Made by a program: the position numbers and the translations under genes. This document shows positions 9,957 through 21,268 of a stretch of DNA of 64,000 nucleotides, piece by piece. The DNA comes from Usnea hakonensis (Eukaryota > Ascomycota > Lecanoromycetes > Lecanorales > Parmeliaceae), in contig BLJB01000176.1 of NCBI GenBank assembly GCA_013423325.1, positions 180 through 64,179 of the forward strand. The letters are read 5' to 3'. The notes below the pieces were generated by a model. That model did no database searches and was not told where the DNA came from. It saw nothing but the letters and a program-made list of their open reading frames with translations. Within the stretch, counting starts at the first letter, position 1; each line of letters begins with the position of its first letter.

Positions 9957-12900
9957 TCACACGAAGAACATCCTATCCTTCAAATCGTCGTGGATTTTGA
10001 TCATATTTTGTTCTTCGCCCCGCCTCCCTTCTGCTTGTGATTTTTCCTGCGTCTTGGCTTGAGTCATTTTGATTTCGGCCTTGCTTTCTGGTCTCTTCCC
10101 CTCTGCTTTCGACACAGGCTTTTTGGGTTCGATCTGAGGTTCCGGTTTCTTTCCTTCCGCCTTGGTTTGAGGCTTCTTGCCTTCCGCTTTGGTCTCAGGC
10201 TTCTTTCCCTCCCCCTTGCTCTCCTTCTTTTTCCCTTCCGCTTTGGACGACCCTTCTCCTGCAGCTCGCTGGCTAGCAGCCGCCGTCTTTTGCTCGAACA
10301 ACCTCGCCCTCTCCTTCTTAGATAGACCACTCATCACATTGGGCAACTTATTCTCTGAAGGCCGCAATTGCTTGTTCAACTCGTCTTCATTCTTACCAGC
10401 TGACCCTTGTTTACTTGGCGCCGGCTTGTCCAGCCCTCCCAGGATTCCAGACCCCTTGCTTCTGTATGGCAACTGGGCTCTGCCTTGAGAGTTGACATCG
10501 TCATCATCCATCGTGGAGGCTGTATCAGAGACTAGGTCGTCAAAATCCCCATAGCAGCGACTTCGCTCGCATGCGACATCGGCGTAGTACACTGGTGGTG
10601 GTATGCTAATGGGGCCTGTCGACCGTCCGAAGAGATAACACATCTCGTAGGTTAGTTTCTGCAGATAGTCGGAGATCGTGTTGCCCGGTCCCACAAAGCG
10701 CTCAGTGAAAATTTCGTTGCGCAAGACGATATAGTGGGCAGGACGCGCGGTGCCGAGAAGTGCGTGATGAGATCGAAGGAAAAAGTCCCAATGTCGGGCT
10801 TCAGTGACACCTGTATCGACAACACTGATAGTTTTTCACAGTCAGCGGTGACTATGCCTATGAAGCAATTTCGGCCTGAAATGAACGGAAAAGTGGAACT
10901 TCAAGCAGACTTACGTCCCAAATTCTGGGTTAGTAAACGTTTGATTCCCAACCTCTTTGAAAAATCGAGTGTGATGACGTTTGCCAACGACGATGAGAGT
11001 AATTTTCGGCATTTCCTTGCCGCTGTAGATTATATTGCAGGTGTTCCGCATTGCTTCCAGTTCATCTCGAAGGACTGCCTGGTACTGACTTTCCGAGACA
11101 CCATCGCGGTAAATAAGAAGATTTTGAGGGAGGCGCTCGTTTTTGCGCTGCCAAACCTCGAGACGAGTCCGAAGCATCGGTCCAATCAGGTCGACCATTT
11201 CTTTACCGGCGGTATTAATTCGGAGATCCACGAGCCACTGTGAGAGCTGTGATTTTTAAAATCAGTATATACTCTCACCTAGCAAAGGTGCAAGAGGAAA
11301 TTTACCACACCGTCAATACTCGCCACCATTGCAGCCACACTTGGCGCTGTCCTTTTCGTTGGACCAGGAGACGGGTGAGTGACATCTATGCCAATTACCA
11401 TTGTGTTCTTGTAGAATGGAGTTTGGTTTTGAAGCCTGTGGTTGTCTCCTCCGAGCTTGAGGTTGATTTTCAACGCAACATTCGCGTAATATGAGCCATT
11501 AGAGCGAGCCCATTTATAGAATTTTTTCTCCGTGCCCAAGACGCATACCGTATCGATGCCACTCTCGATGTCCCCTAGTCTTTTGACCATTTTGTATGTG
11601 CTGACGTCTTTGTCAAGCAGAATGACAACGAGGATGCGGGTATTCTCTCTCCGACAGTCGTCAAAGGTTTCTTTTAAACTAGCTTCATCTCCTCTGATAG
11701 GATCCTTGTCCCATCCTTTGAATTCAAAGTTTTGATCCTCTACTCCGAGGGTCTGAACTAGAATACGACGAAATTCCACAAAGCAATCGTTGTACCGAGT
11801 TCTGTGGTCGGATTCATAATTTACGATGCTTCTGATGCCCAATTTGACCCTTTGCCCGGACTTCAGTACCTTTTGATTTATGGCATTCCAGCGACTAGTC
11901 TTATTGTCAATTCGAGGGGCAGGGCGTTTAGCATCATACTCGATAGTTGGTTTTTTCAGAACGCGACCTGGAACGGTAACCATGGTTGTATCCAGAGAAA
12001 TATTGAAGGATTTCTGCTGGAGTAAGCAATTGAGGTAAAGGATACATAGTCAAGTTTTCGTTACTCACAAATGTGTTGTTGTCATTGAAACGAAGCACGT
12101 TGAACGCGTCTGCATCGATAGACTCTTTTGTATCGTTAGGATCCCGTCTGGCAGATACAATCATGTGCTCAACCTGACTCGAGTTGAGTTTTCGCTTCGC
12201 CATCTGCCCTGGAACAATCTCGCAGAATTCTGCCGGTACAAGAACTGGTTTGGCTTTGTTGCCGACATTGACGACAGGCAAGCTGAAGTTCAATATGGTC
12301 TTGTACCCTGAAGTATGTCAGAGCTGTCAGATGCTTTTGCCTTGGTATGAACGAGGAGAAAAAGACTTGCTTTTGTTCGCCCAGTATTCCGCCACAGTTA
12401 TGAATCTACCATTTTCTACCTCGAAGGAAGCATTTCGAGGACCCTCGTTGTTACGAGAAAGTCCAAAAATAGTCCGAACTGGGGAGTCTGGTAGATAATT
12501 GAGCTTAACCCTGAGGCCTTGAATGGTTGCTTCAAGTCTTTTGTGATCATTTCGGGATGGATTTCGGCTGGAAAGGACTGAATCGCAGAGTTTCACAAGA
12601 GATCCGGGCTCTCCGGGCTTTCGGGGCTCTTCGGGCTTATAGAAAGCCCCACAACATGCATTGCAGTTGACGAGAGTAAGGTTTGTGGTGGCCCGAACGC
12701 TAGCGAAGAAACCTCGAACGCCCTGCAGGTAGCTATAGGTACCACGATCCGCGAGATTAAAGACGTTTGGAAATTCCGCACCAATTGGAAAACATTTACC
12801 CTGCTTCGGCGTCGTAGTTTTTAAATAGTCCAGCTTGCTACGATAGCACAAAATGATGTTCAAAGCCTGAACGATTTGCGATATGCTCTCATCCGCGCCT

Positions 12901-13412
12901 GTTTCCTGTGTATCAGAAGCCAAATAGTTCAAGAGGTCGGATACGCGAAGGTCCATGTTTTCTTTGAGGGTTATTCTGTAGCGAAGCGCTTTCAGCCCAG
13001 GTCTGGGTTTATCATTATGGATCTCGTTTTCTGCCCAGACTTTGAAAATGCCCGTCTGCATCTGGTTTTCTTCAAGCCTTTTGCAGGATATGAGTGTGTC
13101 ACCAAAGTTGGTGGCAATGCCTTCTTTGACTTTGTCAAACGTTGACATCTTAAGTCCGCATCGAATAATCTGCACTAGCTTTCTGCCCTGGGGGGGTGCT
13201 TTTTCTTCCTCTGATAGCGGTTTGTTGTCCGAGGTAAAAGTCTCTAAAGATATCGTGTAGAGATGAAGGACAAGCTCTCTGTTATTGAAGTTCATCTGGA
13301 AGTAATTTGCCCACAACGGGACAATTCCCTGGCTGCTCTGATTTCCATGGTCTGGTCGAGGAGCAAGACTACCTTGGAGGTTGACGGTTTGTACGCGAGC
13401 AGAAGGATCCAT
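9957..13412 (-). CDS. Argonaute protein, five exons, slicer residues present
   Basis: Small-RNA-guided effector of RNA silencing (QDE-2/AGO family). Exons on the minus strand: 13412-12371, 12307-12069, 12016-11306, 11246-10915, 10824-9957; 1,063 aa, all junctions in phase. Start chosen at MDPSARVQ because an in-frame splice acceptor-like site and no better ATG lie upstream. Domains: ArgoN (about 30-150), linker 1 (150-210), PAZ (250-385, GRFITVAEYWANK), MID (about 470-600, with TYKMVK and LKINLKLGG), PIWI (630-865). Catalytic tetrad by position: Asp638 (GIDVTHP), Glu681, Asp712 (YRDGVSE), His805 (ARPAHYIVL), so cleavage activity is expected. Between the last PIWI strand (YYADVACERSRCY) and the conserved C-terminal MFFV lies an extra stretch of about 185 residues with degenerate KAEGKKPE repeats. 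Intron 1 (12308-12370) begins GC rather than GT. Confidence 0.93.
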
Positions 13413-15046
13413 TCTGTCTCGGTGCCTGATTGGCAGCGAAGCAATCACGACTATCAAGATGTACTCACTAGATCAGTATCACTGGCAGAGGGATAAGATC
13501 GGTACCTTGAAGTAGAAATAAACTTGGGGGGACGAAATTTGTAAAGAGCGAAGATTCTTCATCTAGAGCGATTTTAAGATATAGCAACCTTGTTTGCTCA
13601 ACGGACGGAAAGGTAAAACATTCATGCAAAGTCAGCTACACGAAAAAACAAAAGAGCCTCGGAATACAGAAATCGGCCCGAGCGACCATCTTGATAGGAT
13701 TGATTCTAATCCGGTATCTTTTGTATGCAAGGTTTCCTGCATTCTGCACGACTAGTGTTTAAGAACTCGCCGATGGTGAGTTACTCTAACGTCTCTAGCA
13801 TTGAACGCCCCTCGGAACCGGAAAACAATAGCTGTTCGCTGGCTCATTTGGTTGATTGCTTACAGGCACGAATTGGCCTACATTTTCGTGAAGCCGGTTC
13901 TTATCGTCAGTCTGCGTAATTGGCTCTCGCTCCCGAGAACGAAACACGAAAAACTACAAATCACATACCAAACAGACGCTGCTTGTTCTTTACTTCCACG
14001 TGGACGCCACGGCGTATTATCAATGCCCATCGAGTCGTTTGCTCAAAGCTTATGTCTCCAGCTTCTTATGTGGTTCGCTTACGGAAAGCGACGGATTCAG
14101 CAATGTCACTATGACAAAGAGAAGGCGAATTTCACAATTAGCAACGACAGACTCTGATTCCAGTATCATCGAGCACAAACGCAGCGATCCCTAAGTGCAT
14201 AAGCCACTACGAAATGAAATCTGATATGTTTGGTATAAGATAAATAAAGCCTCGTATCGCTAATATGCTTGATCTCCAACGAGCTGATCTCCACAGTACC
14301 AGCTTTCAGAGCGCGCATTTCAAAGCCAAGAAGATTACACAAGTGGATCAAGAAATCAAAAACAGCAAGTACAACAACAAAAGTCCAGCCTTTGAACCCA
14401 TCAACCACGTTAATTTCCACCCTTACCCACAAAGGCTATCTATCAACAAACTCGAAACCTGCTCTATTATTCCTGCCTCCACCGCCATATACACATGAAT
14501 CAAAGGAATGGAAAGCCAAAGCGGTTCCAAACTACAAGAAGAGAGTCAGCTCTCCTCACTACAGCATCCCCAGACAACCATCAAATTAGGTTCTTAGGGT
14601 TAAGGTTAGGGTTAGGGGTAAAGTAAAGGGGTGAGAGTCGTTAGGCTTATTTAATATCATATTACATGATAGAGGTAATCATGACGACGTTGGGCTTGGA
14701 CTGTCCGGAATGCTTGTTTTCTTTAGTTGGTCCAAAAATAGTACGCTTGGTTGGACGAAACGGCAAGGGAGTCACGTGAGGGGAAGAGTATTGTTGACGC
14801 AGCAGCTAAGTAATAGAATGTTGCTGCTGGGCTGGAGATATAGTAAGTACTTTGACTACTATCATGTGGCAAAATTCTGTTTTGGTGACGATAGCTTTTG
14901 ACTTGAAAGAATGACTGGATGCAACTCTAGCGGTCCGGCTGCCTACCTGATGGACTCTAACGACGACCAATAGCGAGCACAGTAGCTTCAGGGTAGTCGA
15001 AGTCAAAGAGGACCATCACACTGGAGCATCGCTAGAGCACAATAAA
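13413..15046. other. Intergenic region with a telomere-like patch
   Basis: About 1.6 kb between the Argonaute start and the CFEM gene stop. It contains the Argonaute 5' region, with GTGAGTAC-like donor sequence near 13467 that could mark a leader intron. Short overlapping open frames near 13725-14589 lack domains and consistent codon use. The telomere-like repeat is listed separately. Confidence 0.5.
14594..14618 (+). repeat. Interstitial telomere-like repeat (TTAGGG-type)
   Basis: Four consecutive units TTAGGG, TTAAGG, TTAGGG, TTAGGGG. TTAGGG is the telomere repeat of most filamentous ascomycetes. Flanking DNA on both sides is ordinary, so this is an internal patch, not a chromosome end. 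Confidence 0.7.
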
Positions 15047-16586
15047 TCATAACAGGAGATGGAAGCCAAGCGCTCCAACAAGCCCCATCACAATCCACCC
15101 AAGCGACAGCTGCATCATGACATTCGCGTGCCCGGAAAAGACGGTTGGCTTAGGGGTGCTTGCCGATGGGCTGAATGTTGCATTGGAAACGTTCCCAACG
15201 CCACCCACTGGGTTGCAAAGTGAATCTGCGAGGTCCTCGGTGACTAACACGTGTCAAAAATTAGTATCGGGATAAATATCGCAGGTTCAGACCTGAGAAA
15301 GGGGGAGAGTCTCGACATACTTTGTAAGTCGGAGGCACTGCAAGTCGATTTCTCACAGGCATTGACGCCAGAATTTAGAAAGGTTGGCGATTTACATATG
15401 CAGGTGCGATTGGCGAGGCTGCCGCATCCTGAAGCTGGAATGGATGAGTTTTGGCATGTTTGCTGAATGTAAGTCAGCCGTTTTGAGGCAGATGTTTCAG
15501 GACACCGGATTATGAGGGCCGAGACGCAGTGTGACTTACGGCGCATAGAGGGTAACTTGTGCTCTTCGTTGGGTCTCTGGATGCAACAGACGCGGCGACG
15601 TAGGTAGCTGATGCAATTGCTGACGATACTGCCGAGCCGAGAGATGTGTCGTTCTGGTATACGGGACCGCAGACTTGCTGGGAGAGGATTTGTGTTCCTT
15701 TCGGCTTTGATTCAGTAACAGAATCGCATGAACAGGTATAGTGAACGTTGATCTATAAAGAATAACTTACTCGCCAGGTCGCTAGCACTACAAGTAATCT
15801 GCTGGCAAGCCGCTGTAACGCTACGAAATCCAGTCCCGCAAAGACAGTCAATGTTATTGAGATCGCAGGTGGCCAGCGGTATACTTTCGTTGTTGCAGAC
15901 TTGCTATTTGGAAACGTCAGTGGTCTCACGGCGAGGGAAAGTGAAGGAAAGGATTGAAAGACATTGGTGGAGGTCATGCTACGATACACTTACAGCGCAC
16001 TGAGGGTAAGTCAAGATACTGGCGGGATTCCCGATATCAGGTTCCGGAGTTGCTGTCGCGAAAACGGCGCTTACAGCAGTGTTCGCCGTAGCTTCGGGTG
16101 GGTACGTTGCCAAGCGAGACGCCACTAATGAGGCGGTGCCAAAATAGGAGCTTACGGCTGCTGAAACCTTTGCACCAAGGCCACCAACAGGGGCGCAGAG
16201 GGGAGCGCTCAGAGCCTGGATTTCTAGATTTATCCATTAGTGACCTGGTTGTGACTTTAGGGAGAAGGTATTCGCTCACGGTTGCGTTCTTCAGCGGTGC
16301 ATGTTGTTTGTTCGCAATCGGCAATGGCGAGGGTGAAGGCGGGATTTTGGCAGATACAAGTGAGATTCGAGAGACTGTTGCAGGACACCGGGGCTGTAAG
16401 GCCAAGGGGAATGCAATTTTGCTGGTCACATAATGTTTTAGCTGACCTGCGACAACTGATTGAGTGTTAAATGCGACATACAGCACATGGTGGCCAGTTG
16501 GCAAGGTTTGTAGGGTCACCGGTGATGTTTGTGGCCTCGACGACTGTTGATAAAGCAATCAGCAAGAAAGCGGAGATTGAAGGCAT
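15047..16586 (-). CDS. Triple-CFEM cell-surface protein, probably GPI-anchored
   Basis: Seven exons on the minus strand: 16586-16482, 16421-16280, 16223-15994, 15903-15771, 15697-15540, 15462-15321, 15243-15047; 368 aa, phases consistent. A signal peptide (MPSISAFLLIALSTVVEA) is followed by three cysteine-rich CFEM domains (CPPC-like start, then C-x-C and two later Cys): NCIPLGL...CICQNPAF...TC; VCNNESIPL...CLCGTGF...TC; TCQNSSIPA...CICKSPTF...TC. The C-terminus is Ser/Thr-rich and ends in a hydrophobic tail (IVMGLVGALGFHLLL) typical of GPI attachment. CFEM proteins sit at the fungal surface and some bind haem. Each domain is interrupted at the same place, after (W/Y)PxCA, by a phase-0 intron and ends at a phase-1 intron, so the units arose by exon duplication. 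At the axial haem position (three residues before the CxC cysteine) all three have Asn, not Asp. Confidence 0.88.
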
Positions 16587-17594
16587 AATGCTATTGAAAG
16601 CTGATTATGGTCGGTGTGAATGAAGTTACTCCTCGCATAAAATTGCTGTTATACGAATACAGGTATAATCAAGAGAGTATTTCCAGGGCATACCGTCGCT
16701 TCTACTTATACCTTTCGATCTCCTATACCTATGTCATAGAGTTAGTAACGTTCAAGTCTAAGCTCTATACCCCGCAGTCGACGCCTTGCTTGATGATACA
16801 CTTTCTCCACATTTGATGCATCTTTGGACATTAGGCATCGAACTCTCATCACGCTATTTAGGGCCGCCAATCAAATTGGAGCGCTTGGGCGGAGCAGCTC
16901 GTAGCGCAAGGAACGGTACCTGAAAGTTTATACTAGCAGAGATCATCAACGCATTGTATGACGTTCTATGATTGCATCCCCGGATCAAGTTACATTTCGA
17001 GACCACACTAACGAAATTCTGTCTTCTCATGCGGCACCACATGCGCCACTACTCGCAGCCATTTTGACACTAGTATGTTCTAAGCACCGCTTGCCACCCG
17101 CTTCGGGAGGGACGTCGCGCGTTGGTAACCTTGACGGACTCTGCTGTGGCTCATAGTGTTGACAATGCTTGGATGGAAGTCGGGTGGCTTGGACGAACGC
17201 TGACACGCAAATGCCCGCATCGGAGGCTATGAACTCGTGGAAAGATGTATCAAGGACTGACGGATTAATGGCGGTTGAGTGGACACTCGCGATTGGTTGA
17301 AAGAATAAGTCACGGACGCATCTCGAGGATTGGCAAATTTATTTGGTCTTTACCGATGTAACGATGAGTTTATCGATGAATTAGCGATCCGGGGCGTGGC
17401 ACATTATCTTCAGATGATCTTCAGATGCAGAATGTCTCCAAATTTAAACTTTACGGCTAATTTAAAGCCCGAACAAGCGTATGCGCTGCAAAAATAAAGT
17501 ACCTACCTACCTTACCTATCTCTATCACTTATGTTACCTCTACTACTTAAAAGCAAGCAGGAATCTAGTCTACATAATATCGTTCCACCGCAGT
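16587..17594. other. Intergenic region between divergent CFEM and HET genes
   Basis: About 1 kb holding both promoters. A run TACCTACCTACCTTACCTAT at 17500-17519 resembles motifs seen at 26.0, 55.3 and 58.0 kb. An in-frame extension upstream of the HET start exists but is Tyr/Leu-rich and unlike coding sequence, so it was not used. Confidence 0.5.
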
Positions 17595-20322
17595 ATGAGT
17601 GACTGGGAGAAGATTGCCTTCTACGCCCAACTACCGTTCAAGCAATTGTTCGAGGAAAGCCGATATCGGAGCAATGACTGGTCGTACCACCCAGAGGTTC
17701 CCCCACCGACCCGTCCCAAGGCCGAACGCAGGCCCATTCGCACAAAGTCCCCTCTTTGCAATGTATGCAGAAGCGCGTTGGAATACTATGCGTACGCTGT
17801 GGGCGCATGTAAAGCGTGGCGAACTTCGGCTAAAGATCTCGATCTTTCTGAAGTCGTCGCCCATCATCGTGAGCTAAACTCACTCTTTGATGAGGCATTC
17901 TCCTACTCTTGCCATCTTTGCATATTCCTTGCTTCGTATATGAGAGGGCCGGAGGATGAAGCTGGGATGTGGAGACATGTGGCGCGGGACACTCAGGTCG
18001 AGATGTCTTTTAATATCGACTTCAGAGGGCACATGAGTCGTAAATTTGGTCGCCTTCACTTCTCATCAACCGATCCAAAGCGGGATAGAAACGACGACAA
18101 CTACTGGAACTTTCTCAGATTAGAAATTTGGCCCACCGAGGACACAGATGCAAATTCAGATGTATCTTTGGGCACAAGGGAAAATTACGGAGGTCCGTCG
18201 AGTCGGAGTAGCTCAGCTGATGTTTCTAATAACGATGATGTATATCGTTCCCATTCATATTCACGCGATAGTGACAGCGATGAGAACATTTCGGCCATAC
18301 GAGAAGAACACGATTTAGTATATCCGCGCCATATTTACAGCGATGAAGTGATTTCAGCCATTCCAAAAGGAGCTAACACAGGATCTGATTCATCCCAGAG
18401 ACTGGCACAAGAATGGCTTGATCGCTGTCAAAAGAATGAAGACGGACAGCATGTGGATTGCAATACGTTAGAGGGCACATAGCTTCCAACTCGGCTCCTT
18501 GATGTTAGACATGCCTTAAAGACCTCGGTATTGCGGCTGGTATCATCGAGAGAGGTTTCCAATGCTTTCTCCATGAAAGGAAATAGTTATATTACACTGA
18601 GTCATTGTTGGGGGAAATGGGGCTCGGCAGAGATGCCCATCCTAACATCTGCGAATGAGCGGGATAGGCATGAGAAAGGCATCAGTATTCAGGACCTCCC
18701 TCAGACATTTCGAGATGCTATCACAGTCGCTCAGTGGTTTCAAGGTAACTTCTAAATACCCAAACATTCTTCTAATTTATTCATAATTTCATGTAGTTCA
18801 ATGGCTCTGGATAGACTCCTTATGCATCATTCAGGACAGCGATGCGGATTGGCGACGCGAGGCTTTGCTGATGGACCGAGTCTACAAGCAAGGGTATCTC
18901 AACATCTCAGCAGACTGGAACGCTGATTCTCGAGATGGACTCTTCAACCCGCGCTCCCCAATGAGGGTTCAGCCTTTGACAATTGAATTGCCAGAGATAG
19001 GACAGACTATTCATTTAGTTGTTGATGAACGCGATATGTTTGACTGGGTCAATACTGCCCCATTATCCCAAAGAGCTTGGGTATTCCAAGAAAGACATCT
19101 CGCACGACGGAATCTTCACTTCACCGAGCGGGAGATATTCTGGGAATGCTGCTGCAAAGCACCCTACTTTACCAGTAAAATATTCCCAAACGGCGCACCA
19201 AGATTCCATAACCAGCGTAACATGCAGTTAGGGGATAATCCAATCACACCACTGCGATCGATCAATGAGATTTATAGCCTTTGGCGTGACCTTTGCGAAA
19301 TGTACTCGGAAAAGAAGCTAAGTAAGCCGACTGACAAGTCGGTAGCTATTTCAGGACTAGCAAAAGAGTTCCAAAAGCTCCTACCTGATGACATCTACTT
19401 TTCCGGCATGTGGTGGTCTACTTTCCCTTTGTGTCTTTGCTGGACATCTCGAAGTCGTCCTATTCAGGAGGACCTCTTAGAGGCCCCTTCATGGTCCTGG
19501 ACCTCGATTGAAGGCGAGGTCAAATTCAATACAAGGGTATTGCGACGTGCATCAAGTTCTCCACGGTCAACATCTGGGCGTTCAGATTCGGCATTGTCAG
19601 GATCGGAACCATCAAATGTGAACCGACATGAACACTATCGTACTGTCATCAAGATTGAAAGCGGTCCCCTGTCCAGGGAACTAGTCGATGGCAAACAAAC
19701 CAATGACCTCGTCATCTCCGGTTTCCTCAGAAGAATAACGCTTCTCATCTCTGGCACTCCCAAGATGTCGAAACATTGGAACAAGAAGAAGTTGAGACCA
19801 TATATGAGTGTTGAAAAAACGAATCTAGTCTTACACGACGGAGGCCAAAAATATGAGCACGAGGATGCCGACGTCAAGAGTGATCTCGACACGGGAGAAA
19901 TCCCTGAGACCATAAACGGTTACATCTTATTCATTGGCGCTTATCACGGCGAACTTTTTGGAAGTCAGCAGGCAGAAGTCGACGGCCTTCTACTAGAAAA
20001 GCAAGACACTGAGCCCAACACGTTCCGACGAAAGGGATACATCTCAGTTGAGGGATCCGCTGCGATTGCTTTGAGATACAAGATCAAACCGGATGTCTCG
20101 GACCAGCAAGATGTCTGGAAATCGTTCACGGACGCTCTGGGACCACAATCTGAAGAGAAGCACGGGTATGATGGGCTCGCTGACGAGAGCGACACTGGAT
20201 CCGAACACGACGTCTCAATTCCGAGAAAGCGCAGAGGTGAGGGGCCGCTTTACGACCATTGCTGGGAGTTTGACGATAGTCAGCTTGAGCAACTGACGCC
20301 GCAGACCATCAAGCTTGTTTGA
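17595..20322 (+). pseudogene. HET-domain protein with one premature stop
   Basis: HET (heterokaryon incompatibility) proteins trigger cell death when unlike strains fuse. Two exons, 17595-18744 and 18797-20322, joined in phase. The N-terminal third holds CNVCRSALEY and CHLCIF zinc-ribbon-like Cys pairs common upstream of HET domains, then an acidic Ser-rich linker. The HET domain begins around LPTRLLDV, with YITLSHCWGKW, LPQTFRDAITVAQWF, LWIDSLCIIQDS and VYKQGYLNISADWNADS. A TAG at 18480-18482 (codon 296) interrupts the frame just before LPTRLLDV; the frame is otherwise open for about 890 codons. TAG here fits C-to-T of CAG or G-to-A of TGG, as in RIP. No credible intron removes it. Start ATG 17595 gives MSDWEKIAFYAQ. 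A null allele or a sequencing error are the two options. Confidence 0.8.
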
Positions 20323-21268
20323 GCACGAGAGACGTTGCGAGTATGACTTCTTTCCTCAATAGTATTCACAACTCTACAATATACAAGCGCCCCCATCATG
20401 AACGCTCTTGGCTGTCTTCTAGTAAGCTCATCTTTTCCGTGAAAGCAGCTCTGTATAATCATCACTTGGGAAACACCCTTCGTAATGGACGCGTACATCA
20501 AGTCAACGCCAGATCTACATACAGCACACCACGACGCCACAGAAGCCAACTCTATTTGTACTCGATCGGGCTACTCTGCGCTCCCTATCAGCCGCCGAAA
20601 GCGTCCAGATTGAACAGTGAGTGCGCCAAGATTGAAGAGTCTAGAACCAGTGACAGGCAAGCCCTATGTCATCAGCGTCGCTGGGAAGGAGAGATCTACC
20701 CTTAGCACACGCGTGAAAGCTGAATGCAGATGTACAAAAGAGATTGCTAATGGATCAGGGGTAGACTACCATTCCTCGTAGACCGAATTCCCATTTGAGT
20801 TCTTCGATGAAAACTGCTGGTCTACAACGAGATTCAACGAGCGGCAGAAGCCACAGGTGATGACGCCGGTCAAGGTCCCGAAAAGACTGATGAGCACCTG
20901 TCGAATGCGCGATCATTCCCGCCGCACTACGTCGAAGGGTGGTATAGTAAGAGAAGGAGTAATAGTAAACGAGCGCGAGATATGGACTAGGGGAAATCCT
21001 AGAGGGCACGTATAGCTTCGATCAAAGTGGATCACCATGTTTGCTTAGCCATTATACTCACGAGTCTAGGAGATGCCAAACTTGAACTTCTTTACCACCA
21101 AGATCGCATTTTTGGATATCACAGGAGCATTAAATTGAGGGTGACTGAAGCTGACTAGATACTGCATCGAGTAGCTATGGAAATCTTAGTTTCTATGACA
21201 TCCAGAATTTACCCATTGAACGTTGCCGAATGAACACAAATGCATTACTTTTAAACACAACCAGCGGA
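20323..21268. other. Intergenic region; part is duplicated at 47 kb
   Basis: Lies between the convergent HET genes. Read on the minus strand, about 20430-20312 closely matches plus-strand 47337-47470. No intact gene. The open frame at 20755-21009 (minus) shows no domain. Confidence 0.5.

Noticed and set aside
10059..10488. Two Leu/Phe- or Arg/Lys-rich open frames
   Set aside because: Shadows of the Lys/Glu-rich repeat region of Argonaute in other frames.
13725..14589. Overlapping plus-strand open frames upstream of the Argonaute start
   Set aside because: No domain, no consistent splice pattern, Ser/Thr/Pro composition of random sequence.
16037..16558. 173-codon minus-strand open frame
   Set aside because: Runs through introns of the CFEM gene in another frame; the spliced reading gives the CFEM cysteines, this one does not.
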